Shown here: piece after piece, positions 11,001-26,000 of the stretch
Numbering within the stretch: position 1 is the first letter of the stretch
Layout: each line of letters begins with the position of its first letter
DNA from: Paracentrotus lividus
Lineage: Eukaryota; Echinodermata; Echinoidea; Camarodonta; Echinidae
Reading direction: 5' to 3'
Length of the DNA: 64,000 nt
Assembly (NCBI GenBank): GCA_940671915.1
Contig: CALNVZ010000641.1
Span: 2,981,552 to 3,045,551 of the forward strand
Translations under genes and position numbers: made by a program
The notes under the pieces: generated by a model
Told to the model about the DNA's origin: nothing
Databases searched by the model: none
What the model saw: only the letters and a program-made list of their open reading frames with translations

Positions 11001-14000
11001 GCTATACAGGGTGATGCAAGAAAAAATGATTTAAAAAGTGCCACCATTTCTATAGTCAGTAATTTCTTATTCCTTGCACCAATTGAAATGAATCAACTTG
11101 GACAGTGTTAATAAGACTCTATGCTTTAAAAATAAAAAAACTTGTAACACAATATTATTTTGTCCAACCGCGCTACAAGGTGTCCAAAAAAAGGAAAACA
11201 AATGTAGTGAAAAAGTGGCATAAACCCTTTCTTCTACATATGTATTACTATTTAAACAATGTTTATTGCAAGAAAAATGTTTTAACTCAACTCTGTACTT
11301 ACATTAATGCAAAGAAAATGAAAAAAACACACATAAAATTGCATGTACAGGGCGTTAAAAAAAAAAGGTATTACCATTTTAATGCAATGCCATTCAATTA
11401 CTGTCTGGTCATTCCATGCCAAATCACCCAAAATACCATTTCTGATTTTGCTGAAACTTGGTGTACTTCTTGAGAGTCATCCCACAACACCAAATTCTAA
11501 ATTTCAAGTCAATCAGGTGAGTGGTTCGGGAGATACGGTCCACATAATTTAGAGATTTTCTGCAAAAAGGGGGCGTGGTCGCCTAGATTTTAACCCCTAT
11601 ATCTCGGGAACCACTGGGTCATTCTTCCAAAAATGGGTATTTTTGGAAAGGGGATTCATCAACGATTTCAAATCTGCCATCGTTATGTCCTTTCATTTGA
11701 GATTACCACGTACCAGTATTATTAAGCGATATTTTGTTGCAATATTTGGTACCTGCAATGCATTGTGTATGAGGGTGCTTGCATGAAGTATGTTTTAATT
11801 GTTTAATTAATTAATTAATTAAAATTAATTAACTGAATTTTTAAACAATCTGCTCCTATCCTACTCCACTCAAATTATATTTGTACTAAAACTATTAGCA
11901 GGACAAAGATGAAACTTCACAGACATGTAGCCTAATAAATTATCTACAGTATGAGACATTGCACAGCTCATGACTGTATATGGTTTTCATGCTATGTCAA
12001 AAAATGTGGCATTTTCCCCTGAAAAATGTAACGCCTCCGCCCTTTTACTATACCCCAATATGTGACACACGGCCTTAACTTTCCTGAACACTTCCTTATT
12101 CGTAACTCGATCAGACCCTTTGATTTTCAGCATCTGTCTAAGAAGCCACGTTTCACAGCTAGCCAGACGCTTTGTCATATCTGCTGTGATTGTCCACGCT
12201 TCGCTTCCATACATGGAGCGCTGAATTCATGGCCATTATGCAAGACCTACACAAAGGCATGGGACTGCATGCGAAAAATGGATTTTTCTTGATTGTAGAA
12301 AACTAGTCGTATCTCAAAAATTACAGCACCAAATGTGATGAAAAAAATTGCAGAAGAAAGTTTTAAATTCCTACTTTATGAAAATACTAAACAATACCAG
12401 GTTGTGATTAATATTCATACCTAGATCTGTGCCAGAGAATGCTCCAAAAATGCTCCAAATTTTATTGTCCAAAACAAAGATGACCGGATATTTGTTTTGC
12501 CCCTTTTCTCGTGGGCCCAGCAGCCGCTGAGCAGCGCCAGAAGGACATTGCTTTATCCCCCTCTTGTTGAACGCCAAACAGGGAAGCAGCAATTACCATT
12601 TCTTTAACGTCTTTTGGTATGACGCGGCTGGGATTCGAACCCACGACCTCCCGATTATGAGGCGGACGCTCTATCCACTGCGCCAACACATCAGTTGATG
12701 TGTTACTTTTCTGATTTTTAATGATTGATACTGATAAATTTTCTATTATATTTTTAGACTTCATTTCTAATGTTGTATATTACTGAGGTCCTCTACATAA
12801 TTCACAATGATTAACAACAAACTTTCTTTTTCACAGTTTCATCCAAGCTCATTCGATGGATGAATGGTTTCAGCTAACTCATCACAGGGATATAATGGAA
12901 GTGCCCTCATTCAGGACAGAGATTATTTGAGGGCTAAATTGATCACATTCTATTCCTCAAATTGGCAACAGCAATATTTTTATTTTAATGCTACATGCTT
13001 CTAATAGAATGTGATATCTTTGAAACCAACACACACGTAGGAACTTTAAAACAAAACAAAAATGCCAATTTAGATGGAAAACGGTGATATTCAACTTCCC
13101 AATGTGTTGCCAATTTAGGGATTTTAAAGATTATTCTTGTTAATAAAATTCTTCACATCAAATGCAGTATGATCATGCAACAACAATGGGCACAATGTAT
13201 GCAGAAATTTTTTATATTGATATACCTAGTGTATTTTTTAGAGTTCTGAAACAAAAGTTATTGACCCAAACCACAAAATGTGGGACAATGGCACGCATGG
13301 GTTAAAAAACTTAAAGACATTTTACAAAAGTTGCTTTCCTCAATTAACCCTTAATTTTCATTTTCGATTGACAGAGTTCTTGGCGAGATACCAAACCCAC
13401 AAATCCTGTTTGCGAGTTTCATGAAACCTGAAGGAGAGGATGATAATGAGGTTCAGAACCTCAAACTCAAATGCAGCAAAGATGAGGTAGGATTATAATA
13501 TTCAAAGAAAGGGTTCAATTGTAAGGGTTTTAAAACAAGGGACGGGATGCATTTTGTTAAAAAATCTTACCTTGTGAGTCTGGGAAGGGGAAAATCAATA
13601 TCAATTACATTTAGTTTTCTGAAGTGTCAGGCCTATATCTCCCATTATAACTGGGTAAAGGCAGGTTCTTTTTTTGGCGACTCTCTTAAATCTTCTAACA
13701 TACGTCTATGTTAACACAGAAAGATGCTAAAATAGACAAGTGGCAAGTCAGCCTGTTATGTTTTACGAAAACTAAATAAATTATGACTAATGTATATATG
13801 CTGAATATTTTGCGGTGGTTTTATTTACGCGAATTTCGAAACTTACCGAGCGCAAAAATTTTCACTTCCTGATATTTCTGTAGAAAGTGAATGTAAAAAC
13901 AATAAATTCATGAAAATATACCCCTTCAAATTATCTGTCTTGAAGCAAAATTGCGAAAATACGTGGACAAAGAAAAATGTGGTGTACATGTATATACAGA

Positions 14001-17000
14001 TAATTACCAACTCTAATCACTACTCTCACTCAAATCCCTTGTTTAAACTAAGAAAAGAGTTTATTAAATATTTATGATATTCATTAATTCATTATTTCTA
14101 CATTCATGTATGAATATGACAATAACTCCCTGCCAAAATTTTTAGGTAATTGTTTCATTAAGATAAAACTCATATGATATACGATTACAAATATAATTCT
14201 TGTAGATCATCATCCACGATTAAATACTCAGGACCGAGTATGTGAATTAACCTTTCAAAAAGTATTAAATCGTATAAAAGTCCTGCTATTTTTACACGAA
14301 CCTACAAAAATAATTTTTTGAATTTGCCTTTTCCCTTCCTCTCCCTACCTTTTGATGTTGCAGTTTTGTATAGCTGTAGTTGTTTAATCACCTTGTTTCT
14401 TTTTACCTCTTATGTTTTTTGTAGGGATTGACCATTGAAAGGTCTGTAGGCCCATTGTTAATCCTACCACTTTCTGTTATGATTGTATTATAATTGTTGT
14501 ACTCTTCTGAAGATGTAACGGTATGAAAATTTTATTCTTCTTTCTACATGCCTCTCTACATGCCTTGTAAATATAATTAATATGTCATATATGTTGTTAA
14601 ACCAAATATTATTGATATGCCATTTATGTTGTTAAAACAAAATCATGTTATTAAACCAAGAATATACTATTAGGAAAACAGTGAAACCTACTCTACCCTA
14701 CTTTGGCAAAAGGAAGCAAATTAAACAACTGACATACAAAAACCAAATTTGAGTTTTTAATGTTTTGATATTTTATGTGGTGCCATCTTTTTGCAGTCCA
14801 AATTTCATGTCTCCAAGTTTATCCATCTTTGAAATATTTCAGACATTAGGAGATTACATTGACATCAGTGTAAATGATGTAGGCACTTTGCTCATTTACA
14901 GGAAATGTCACTTTTGTCAGTTGCTTCCATTTGCCAATATAGGGCAGTACTATTATTCAGATATACTTTTTTAATACATTCATTTTATATGTGCTTTTGC
15001 TTTATTTGTATTCTGTGCTGTCCTTTTACGTTGTAAATTTCATCATATTTGTTATTTTATTTTATGTCGCCCTGTACGTTGTTTAACAAACACGTAACCT
15101 GGGCTTTATGTACTCCCATTATTGATCAATAAATGGTGATTTATAAAAATAAAAAAAAAAGAAAAAAAAAAGCTTTTTAATCTACTTTGAATGTTAATTT
15201 ATTTTGTAAGATTGTTTGTATTTTTAATCAGATTGTGGAAAATAAACTTGAATTGAAATGAATTGAATCAGTATGTGTATAATGTATTCACATGTGTTGA
15301 TTTCAATACCTTATGTGTTGTTTGCTTGTTAAAACAGAATGAATTCACCAAGCTGAAGCTTGCATTGATAGAAGCTGAAACCAAATCCAAAATGATTGAG
15401 TTTCTGTTCAACAAACCTCTTGAAGAATGGCCTGCTATGGATAAAACAAACAGCAGTAAGTGCTATAATAGTTTCAATTTTATTCTTATAAAAGTTAAAA
15501 AGCTCTAGAGGAAAGAGCAGTTAAACCTGGGGTGTTTCACAAGAGTTGCAATTAAACAAGCAATATTAATAAACTTCTCAATGGCGCATGTTTTTATTTG
15601 TTCCATTTACGCGCACGCGGATTTTTAAGTTTGACGCACGCGTATGAACTTATGGTTACCTTATATTGACTAGAAATGGATGGAAAGGGTCAAGAGATGT
15701 CTCTAAATTTCAAATCAATGTACGCCATGTGCTTGCGAAAATTTTTGAAATGCTTAAAATGACCTGAATCGTACTCTAATTGAGCCTAAAAGTGATTTTG
15801 AGTATTTTTTTAATTTTGATGTACGCGCACGTCATGACCCCTAGGTGACTTTTTTTGATATGATAAGTTGAAGGGTGTACTAAATATTTTTGATTTATGA
15901 CCATTAATGTTTAAGTTATGATTGTTGATGTGATTTTACAAAATGGCGTCTGGATGACGTCACGTGACCTTGATTGTAACAAAAATGTTACTGTGCCGAG
16001 ACTTTATTAAGATCTATCACTGTTGAACATTTGAAGTACTTTAGTGCATTATATTTTTAGTTATCATCTGCACAAAAATTGTACAGAATTTAAAAAAAAA
16101 AATAAAAATTCTGACGAAAACAAGAGGTGAGTACATAACACCTAATCAGAGGGCAAATCAAAATGAAATTCATTTAGATTCCAAATGCAAATTGAAGTAA
16201 ACATATACAATCCAAATTGTAACTCACTGAATTTTATTATCATGTTTGCAGAGGAAAATTTTGACCAAGTGAAGGAGGAGCTGAGGAATTCAAAGCAAGA
16301 AGTTGAAGATCTGGAAGAAAAGCTGACAGTTTTGATTGAGAGTGCTCAAGAAAGTAAGCTAACAATACTGTATTGTGGTAGATCAAGCAATAATGAATGA
16401 CACAGTCTACTCCTGTTATGAGCATGTATACAAAGAGACTTTCTTGAGACAAAGAATTTCTCCTAGTCTTCATTTCAAACTGTGTCTGTGTGTAAGTTGG
16501 TGACACGACATTTGCTCCTGCAACAATTGCTTTGGGCCTATTTTATTTAAAGGGATGCAGTAACATTGAATGGTATTCAAATTGCAATTTATTGGATTTA
16601 GCTCATTTTGCCATCATGATTATGACCACATAGGTCAGTCTGGTATTCCTTAAAAATTGCAGTCTACTTGCTTGCTTTACTTTCGAGATATCTTCGATTT
16701 TATACTCAAATTTTCTAACCCGTTCCTTGGCGCTTTACAAAACCGCGTGCGTTTTCACCGCATTTCCTGTTGTCAAGTCTCCGTGCCTACCGGGCGGCTA
16801 AGCTTGCAACGGAGCGGTATAAATTAATCATGCGCGGCCGTATCCTCAGTCGCGTTTAAAATTTCACTGTTTTATAAGATAGTAAATGACTTGCAATTGA
16901 TATGAAACTTGCAGTAGTTTGTTTTTACGCTCAGAGCGATAGAATTCTGTTATGGTAGCTGTCAANNNNNNNNNNNNNNNNNNATGTGCGAGACTTGACA

Positions 17001-20000
17001 GTAAAAAGTCAGCAAGCAGCCTGATCAAAAAATTTTGTGCGGCAGAGTGGTCGCGGAAAATGTCGAGGGGGGTCATGATGGCCCCCCAGTTCTTTTTAGG
17101 GTTAAGATGTAGGGTTAGGGTTTTATGTTAGGTTTTGGGTTAGGTTTAGGATAGTGTATAGTGCTGAGTCCAGGGTTGAGGCTAGTCATTTGAAATATGG
17201 AATTTACCTGGGAGCAATTGTTGCCGGAACAAATGTCATGGAATCGTAAGATAAGATGGGTATAACTTGATTTTTTGCCAAGGTTATTGGCTTGGTCCTT
17301 TGCACCTTGTAATGAATGAAGTGGACTGTGCTGGTAGATACTGTATGATCCATATGCTAGTTGTCACATTTCTCTTGCCTGTATTAAACTGGGGGATCCG
17401 GGGTAGCCAAAATATTCCCCAAAATTCAAGGGGTAAGTGCTGTTGAATGTATACACGTATGAAAGAACATTATTTCTGGGTTTCTACATGGGGTTGGGGC
17501 AGAAAGTGTGACATTTCAGCATAACTCAACAAAATCATGTTGAGAGTTTGATTTTAATTCCTCTGAGAAACATAAACATAAATTACAATCTTCAAATGTA
17601 AACAGATATAATGATAAAATGAACAATAAGAGAAGGGACTCAAGAAGAAGAAGATGATATTTAGTTATTATTTGTAAGTAAGTTTAATTTTTATTAAAAT
17701 ATTTTCTTTGAAAGTTTTTATCATTTACACTCCATTTTGAACAAACAAGTACATACAATTGTTACACATACAACATTGTCCCTGTATTGGTATAATCCAT
17801 ACAGTCAAATTATGGCAATTACCTTTACCAAATTTTGGTACAATATCCATATTTACTCTTTTAATCAGTTAGAAAAATATCTCACATTTCCAATGTGCAG
17901 CTTTATTTCTAAAGAAAATTGCAAGATTAAATGTTAATTAATATTTCTGATGTCCACTAGATGTCACAAATTATGGCAACTGATTATTTGTTTTCTTACT
18001 GTAGAGTTGGAAATAATGGAGCAGAAAAAGAAAGAAGCTGAAGACATTCTAAGTACTGTGGAAATAAAGGTAAATGAAGACTTTGCATTTATTCATTGAT
18101 ACTAAAAGAGGGTCTGCTACTCTTTGGCGCCAAAAGCTTCACCCCTCCACATTACGTCAACTCCTCGTTTGCAAGCCTACCTGAGTTTCAGACCTGAATT
18201 CAGGTCCTGTACCCCCCTATCAAAAAACCTCGTTTGAAACTCCAAGATATTCATTTCCAAGCACTATCGACCCTGCATATGGCCAGGTAATCCCTGTTAT
18301 CTAACTTTTCAACTCTGATGGCTAGCCTGAGCGTTGAGCCAGGGTTAATGATAAACAACAGCTGTTATATTACGTAAGAGTAGCTCTGCCTGTTGTCGGC
18401 CCATGGGAATGAAATGATTGTATTTGATATTTTTTCAAGTTTTCAAAGGCAAATTATATTTAGAAATCAAATATTAATTCGTTTTCAATTTCGAACACAG
18501 AAAATCGACCTCGGAATAAGGAAAGTACAAGAATAAAAAAACTAATAAAAATGTAAACAATATTGGCCCCCAGCTGTGACCTTGGGTGACCACTATTTGG
18601 ACCAAGGTCAAGGAACAGATGTTTTTTAGATAGATATCTTGGTTGAGGTGTTTGTCACACCAGGGTCTCCTCTCACGTCCCTGGTCACACTTGGAAAAGA
18701 GAACTAATAGAGTTGCAAGAAGGGGTATATTGTCCTCAAACGGACTGGTTCGTCATGATGTACATATATTTAATATGTTTACAAAGTTGATCATTTTACA
18801 CTATCTTGACCCTATAACATTTCAGGTTAATAAAAGAAATTTGGAGCATTGCAATAGAAAAGTTTGTGAATTGTAATGATTGCTTCTTTAAAACAATAAA
18901 TAATAGAAACATATGATATTAAATAAACTTTTTAAAGAAAACAACAACTACATGTACTTTAAAACAGTATAATGAAAACATATATTTAAAAAAAAATGAA
19001 ATACCCAGCAATTGCTTTTGACAACTTATTTTATTAGATTTGGTATTACAAGTAATCAAATTAAAACAGTTAAGACTGATCAAAGCTGTTGTTTCACTCA
19101 GTTTCTTAGAATGTGACATTTTGTATTTGTCTACCAGAAAACCAAGCTGGAGACCTTGAAAGCTCAACATGAAGAGTCATTAGTGGGACTAGAAGGTGTC
19201 ATGATGGAAGGGATTGATCTACCGGCTAAGCTTCAGAAACAGGTTAGATCTCATTGTAGAAATAGTGCTTTTTATGCCTCCGCCACCGAAGGTGGTGCCA
19301 GAGGCATTATGTTTTCGGGTTGTCCGTCCGTCCGTCCGTACGTCCGTCCCGTTTTCGTTCTCGCCGGATAACTTAAGACCGTTTGACAGATCACTTTCAA
19401 ACTTGGATCATGTATGCATATGGTAGGGACAATGATCTGATTAGACTTTGGGGTCAAAGGTCAAAGGTCACAGAGGTCATTGTATGCATGAAAATGGCTC
19501 GTTCTCGCCATAACTTAAAAACCGTTTGACGGGTCAACTTCAAACTTGGGTAATGTGTGCCTATGGGAGGGGCAATGAAGTGTTGCCTATGGAGGGGCAA
19601 TGAACTGATTAGATTTTTAGGGTCATGAGTCAAAGGTCAAAGGTCACAGATGTCATTGTACATGAAAATGGTTCGTTCCGCAATAACTTAAGAACTGTGT
19701 GACGGGTCAACTTCAAACTTGAGTAATGTGTGCATATGGGAGGGGCAATGAACTGATTAGAATTTGGGGGTCATGAGGTCAAAGTCACAGGTCATGTTGT
19801 ACGTGAAAATGGCTCTGTTCTTGCGATAACTTAAGAAACCGTTTGAGGCATCAACTTCAAACTTGGATCATATTAACTATGGGAGGGACAATGAAACTTA
19901 TCAGATTTGGGTCATGAGGTCAAAGGTCACAGAGGTCATTGTGTACATGAAAATGGTTTGTTCTCGCAATAAACTTAAAAACCGTTTGACGGATCAATTT

Positions 20001-23000
20001 TCAAACTTGGTCATATGTGCATATGGGACGTACAATAAACTGATTAGAATTTAGAGTCATGAGGTTCAAAGTTCAAAAGCCACAGAGGACATTGTGTACG
20101 TGAAAATGGCTTGTTCTTGCGATAACTTAAGAACAGTTTATGGATGAACATCAAACTTGGTCATGTGTGCATATGGTAGGGACAATGAATTTATTATATT
20201 TTGAGGTCATGAAAGTCAAAGGTCAAGGTCACAGACGTCATTGTATACATGAAAATGGCACGTTCTTGCTGTAACTTCTGAACCGTTTTATGGATCAACT
20301 TCAACTTGGGTCATGTGGAGGAAAGATGAACTGATTAGATTTGTGAGGTCAGGACATCAAAGGTCACTGGTTATTTATGTAAATGACTCGTTTGTGCAAT
20401 TTCTGAAGGACCTTTGACAGATCAACTTAAACATGTTTATCCTTTTTATTACATCAGTAGCCTCCTTCCTGAGTTGGAAATAATTCTTCATGATACACTT
20501 TAATAGATTTGGGGTCAATATCTCAAAGATGTCATGGTATAAATGGATGTTTTAAAATACTCAACATGCGCATGCCTTTTTTTTCCGATGTGGCAATACG
20601 GAGGCATGCCTTCCGACCGTGCGCGGTCGAAGATTCATCTAGTTCCTATTTGAGAGACTAGGTAATGAAGACTGATGATGTACACTTGTTCCACTGGCAG
20701 TAACACATTTATTTGTATTAAATGTAGGGCTTCCGGATATCAACTCGGCCATTACGCCTTCTCTGGAGACAAGTGGTTTTGACTAGCTTTTTTTTGTGTC
20801 TGTGTCTGTTGTTTGTTTTGTGTTGCTAAGTTTAGTTTTGTTTTTTGATCAGCTACTTGTTCATGTACAGTAGCTCATCTTTTGCATATTATCTGTTACA
20901 TTAGTATTTCTAGCAAAAGCTACCTTTTCTACGTTCTACTCAAAACACTTAGTGAAAAACCAATCTCAATACAGTTCAGTTTTCAGCTGTTTGGCTTTAA
21001 GGACAAAATAAACGCTGAGGGTTGTTCTATTTTTAAATATAGAAGTACTTCATGAATTGTTTCCTGATAAGAAAGTTTGATAAGCAAGTTGTTCATAAAT
21101 ATCGACTAACGCTTAGTTTAGGTCTGAATAATCATGATATGCATGCCCAGTTGGAGTAACAGAATTTGCTTATAAAACAGAGAGAGGCATTATGGACAAC
21201 CGAGCTGGCACTCCAGAAATGTGACCTGTTATTGACGGAACACAAGAGGGCAGTGTCTAGGTTACAGGAGAGATGTTGCATGGCAAAAGCTATTGAGAAG
21301 GACTGTCAAGAAACAGTGCAGACTTTACAACGCCAGAAAGCTGAACGTGAGACAGGAACACAGGAGAATCGAGAATGGTAAGACTAAGTTGATATAAGGC
21401 CTAAAGAAAAAATATTATCTTGGCACAACCTGATCTACCCAGGAAATAGTGACTACCAAACAATTTTTTCTTTATCCAATTGCGATTACATAAAATCGTG
21501 CTGTAATATTGCTATCGATATCCATATCGCAGCTGGAAAACCCAGCCGTGTTCTACCGTTTTTTGGTGCACCACGTCTTTGGCAGCTTTTGAAAACTTTT
21601 CCTTTCTATCCTGAGTATCATGTACCCACCAAATAACCCTTGTTTGGGCGATAATAATATGTACAAATTATTTTTAAAAAATTGAAAATCCCACCCTACC
21701 TACCCTATTTTTCAGTGAGCCTCCCAAGAAATGTGGTTTGTGTCTTGGAAATGACACATGCTGTTTTTGTCATATGCAGGTTTGAGAAGTCCCTCTGTGA
21801 ACTCAAACACATAACAGGAATCAGCAACATTAGAGTTCAAGATCAAACAGTGACCTTTGACCTTATGTGTAATAGGTCACCCGCACAGGTCAAAGCAGAG
21901 CTCAAGATGACCTTCACATGTGCAGCTGATCAACAAGGGAGCAAACTTGTTGCTGCTCAGGTTTGTAAAACTTGGATTTCATTGTTAAATATTTTCCCAT
22001 TTTATAGAGGGGAATAATCACACAAAGTTTCTATTCCAGTATACTATACAGTCTGTGTCAAATGAAATGGTACAGTTGGAAAGCATTTTTTTAAAGTATG
22101 AAAATTAATCGCATTCTAAAAGTGTTTGATATTTCCATAGAGTAGGAAAATCAGGCTGTAAATCTTGAGATATGACCAGTTTTCTATATTCAAGAAAAAA
22201 TGTACTTTGCGCATGCTTCTTTATGGGTTTCGTCATAATAGCCATGAATTCAGCGCACCGAGACAATAGATGTGTGTAATTTCGATAAGCTCATCGCCGC
22301 ACAAAATTTAGCATAACTTTTGTCTTACAAAAGCAAATTATTCAAAACAAAGTTTATCAGCGAGAAGAATCTTTTGGCTTCAAGTTGGTACCACATTCAT
22401 ACATCATTTGAGAAGATTTCATACCCAAATAATTTTTTCCCGACTGTACCATTTTTTTTGACACAGAGTGTATATGATTTGCTGGCTAAACAAATATTAA
22501 ATCTCGAAAAAATTACCTCTTATAAAATCTTGTTGTACTGTGAAAACAAGTTTGGTTCGTTCAAAAGGATTTCTTTTTAACTGGCAATAAGCTCAGTAAC
22601 AAGCACCTCGTTACAGAATTATCTCATCTTTTTGCTGATATTTATGCTGTTTAATATTTCTTGTCTTCTGCTTGGTCAGAAAAGTTTTAGATTTCAGATA
22701 TGTCATCTTTAATAGAAGCCATCTTGCATTTCTGATTTGAGAAGTGAAATGTATTAACTATTATAAATTATTTTTATACTGTTGCGTGACAAAAAAAAAG
22801 ATGCGCAAGATTTGAAAGTAAAAAGTCATCGAGTGGCGCGGTCAAAAAATTTCGCGTGGCGGTAAATGATCAGAGAAATTGATTTACTTCTTTGCTTAAA
22901 TATTATTTTAATATCCTTTTTAATGCTTTGCATGACGATAAAAGAATTATCTTATCACATTGTATCGTCTTGACTCTTTAATCTTCAGCTTGGACAGGAG

Positions 23001-26000
23001 ATCTTAGACTGCAGTGATGTCATAACTGAAGCCATTAGGTTAAATGACCCTGAACTGCTGATTAGAAAAGTGTAAATAAATTTATCTGCTAATATGTCAT
23101 TTTATAACCAATTTACCTAATGTCATTGCACAAGTATTATCTTTCATATTTATTCTCTTGAAACTTTTTATCTTGAGATTGGTCAGGAGATCTTAGACTG
23201 CACTGACGTCATCTCAGAAGACTAGGTTAAATGATCAGAGAACCTGATCAACTTCTTTGCTTAAATATTATTTTAATATCCTTTTTAATGCTTTGCATGA
23301 CGATAAAATAATTATCTTATCACATTGTATCATCTTGACTCTTTTAATCTTCAGCTTGGACAAGAGATCTTAGACTGCAGTGATGTCATATCTGAAGCCA
23401 TTAGGTTAAATGACCGTGCACTGCTGAATAGAAAAGTGGAAATAAATTTATCTGCTAATATGTCATTTTATAACCAATTTACCTAATGTCATTGCACAAG
23501 TATTATCTTTCATATTTATTCTCTTGACACTTTTTATCTTGAGATTGGTCAGTAGATCTTAGACTGCACTGATGTCATCTCAGAAGACTCTAGGTTAAAT
23601 GATCAGAGAACCTGATCAACTTCTTTGCTTAAATATTATTTAATATCCTTTTAAATGGTATTGTGCATGATGATAAAAGAATTATCTTATCATATTGTAT
23701 CCTCTCGAATTTTTAAATCTTCAGCTTGGTCAGGAGATCTTAGATTGCAGTGATGTCATATCTGAAGCAATACAGTTAAATGATCCAGCTCTTCTTATAA
23801 GTGAAGTGAAGCGTAGACTGAACAACCATGCACCGGTGCTTCAAGAGGTTGAGATGTTACGTCATCAGTAAGTAGCATAATATAGTAAATTGCCACTTGG
23901 TCGAAACCCACTTTGCCTAATGCCCATTTGGTTTCATTCCATGTTGTCTAATTCCATTTGACTCATCATATGAAAACGAGACACAAGTCATCAGAAAAGA
24001 GTCAAAGATATCAGCACAATAAGTCATTTTTAAATACTTTCCCTGTATCGTTTTCACTCATTTTCAAAAATATTTTTATACAGAGCACACATGAAACATT
24101 GAAGATTCAGAAAATTAAAAAATATTGTCCCCCAAATTAGATGCTTTTTTATTATTTTGCTGATTTTCTCAACCCTTCCTTGAGTTTGCTCGGTGACATG
24201 TTTCTCATTTTGATGTGATGCATCACAACAAGTTCCTTTAATTACCTTTTGGTCTAATAGCCCCTTCACCTATTTAACATTTTGTTCCATTCCTACCTGG
24301 TCTAATACCCATTTCATCTAATGTCCAGTTGGTCTAACACCAAGGTATTCTATTACCTCTAATAAATTGGTAACAGATCTAATATTCATTTTGGAATTAG
24401 ACAAAAAGACAATTGAACTGTTTGGTTATTAGACGAATTGGCAATTAGACCAAGTGAAAGTTATACCAACTTTTTAGTAGACCAAATGGGGTTAGCCCAT
24501 GTGGTATCAGAGAACTAGGATATAAACCCATAATATCAGGTTAACATATACATCCCCTTGGTGTAACAACAGTTGGTTCAGATTATCTGATTATCAAACT
24601 AACAATTTGGTCTAGTTTCCACTTCGTCTAATACACACTTGGGCTGTGTTTCACCAAATCGTTCATAAGTTTGAATGACATTATGAATGACTGTTAACCA
24701 TTTAGCACCTAGAGACTGCGTGAAAAGTGTCAGTTTACTCACTAGCGGAAAGGGCTATGCTGTGTTTCAATCAGGTTTTTGAATAAGAATCGCTCTTAAA
24801 ACATCCTTTTTTTTGTGCAGAATCGGACGGCACACATCCAATGGGTAATCCACAACAAGTATGGCATGTTTTATCACATATTTTTTATACTATCTTGACT
24901 ATAGGGTGCTTATTAAGACAGGGGCGGTTTGGGGCGGTATAGTGAGTAAGCTGAGGGGCGGTCTCGGGCGGTTTAGGTGCTAAAGGGTTAATCAGTTCTT
25001 GCACTAAATGATTTAGCATGTGATTAGTACAGCACCAAAAACATGTTCCAGTCATTCGTAACTTTACAAACGACTTAATGGTAAAACAGAACCTTGGTCT
25101 GATTCTCGTTTGGTCTAATGACCACTTGGTCTAATTGCCAATTAGTCTGACAACCATATTATCTACTTTCCTTTTTTGTCTAATTTCCAAATGAATATGT
25201 GATCTATTACCAGCTTGTTACAGGTTTATGTAAAATGACTAAGTGGTGTTACACATAGACTGAAAGGGCATTTGACGTAAAGGGCATTAGACAAAATGTA
25301 AATAGGTGAAGTGGCAATAAGATACAAAGTTAATTATAGGGATTAGTTGTAGACGAAATGGAATTAGACCATGTGGGATGAGACCAGACGGGCATCAGTA
25401 AAAGTGGGTTTAGACCAAACAGCAATTTACCGTAATACCAACCCCAACATGGAAAAGGGGATGGGGTGGTTGGGGGGGGGGGGGGCATGAGAGGGAGGTA
25501 GAATGAGAATTTTTGTTGCTGCATCGCAAATTTTTCCAATTTCTTTCACGTCACATGTTGATCAAAATTTGTATTATTGGTTAACTTATTAGTGGTTAAC
25601 TACTTTTGAAATCGTATTAGCCGATGGCAAAATATATAATAGATTAATTATAAAGAAAAGAAGTCTAATCAGATCTTTTTAAAAGTATATATTAATTAAA
25701 AATACAAATAATTTATGTCAGTAAATAATTTTGTATGTTTACTTTTTTGTTGTTATTTTGTTTTTAGATATGCTATTGACTACGTACACGAGGAAAGGAG
25801 ACTATGTGCTATGTTGGGCAGTAGTGGTCAGATTGTATGTACTCTTACCATTGATAATGGTTATCCTACCACTGGCAAAGCTACACTCACTAAGATAGAG
25901 GGAAATGGACATCATAAAGATCTCACTCAATATCAGGTAAATCTACTATTAATGTTCAGAGGAGGGGTATGTTCAATGGTAATGGTTAGATTGTATGTAC

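Larger units (their letters stand above)
23884..25432. mobile_element. Fold-back element built of TTGGTCTAAT sub-repeats
   Basis: The left arm opens TAGTAAATTGCCACTTGGTC and the right arm ends with its inverse, AGACCAAACAGCAATTTACC. Both arms are long runs of about 20-base degenerate units such as TTGGTCTAATNNCCA and the inverse. The core carries two nested insertions listed separately. Related arrays occur at 38240-38650 and 44150-44245. No coding capacity. Confidence 0.75.

Noticed and set aside
12609-12690. Functional tRNA-Met gene
   Set aside because: A and B boxes and a CAT loop are present, but acceptor and anticodon stems do not pair; a SINE body follows.
17101-17160. GGGTTAGG-like telomeric tract
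   Set aside because: Irregular TTAGGGTT/TTAGGTTT variants over 60 bases, adjoining a MITE end; insufficient for a telomeric array.
19269-20642. CRISPR-like array
   Set aside because: Units are about 145 bases, diverged, with no unique spacers, in a eukaryotic intron.
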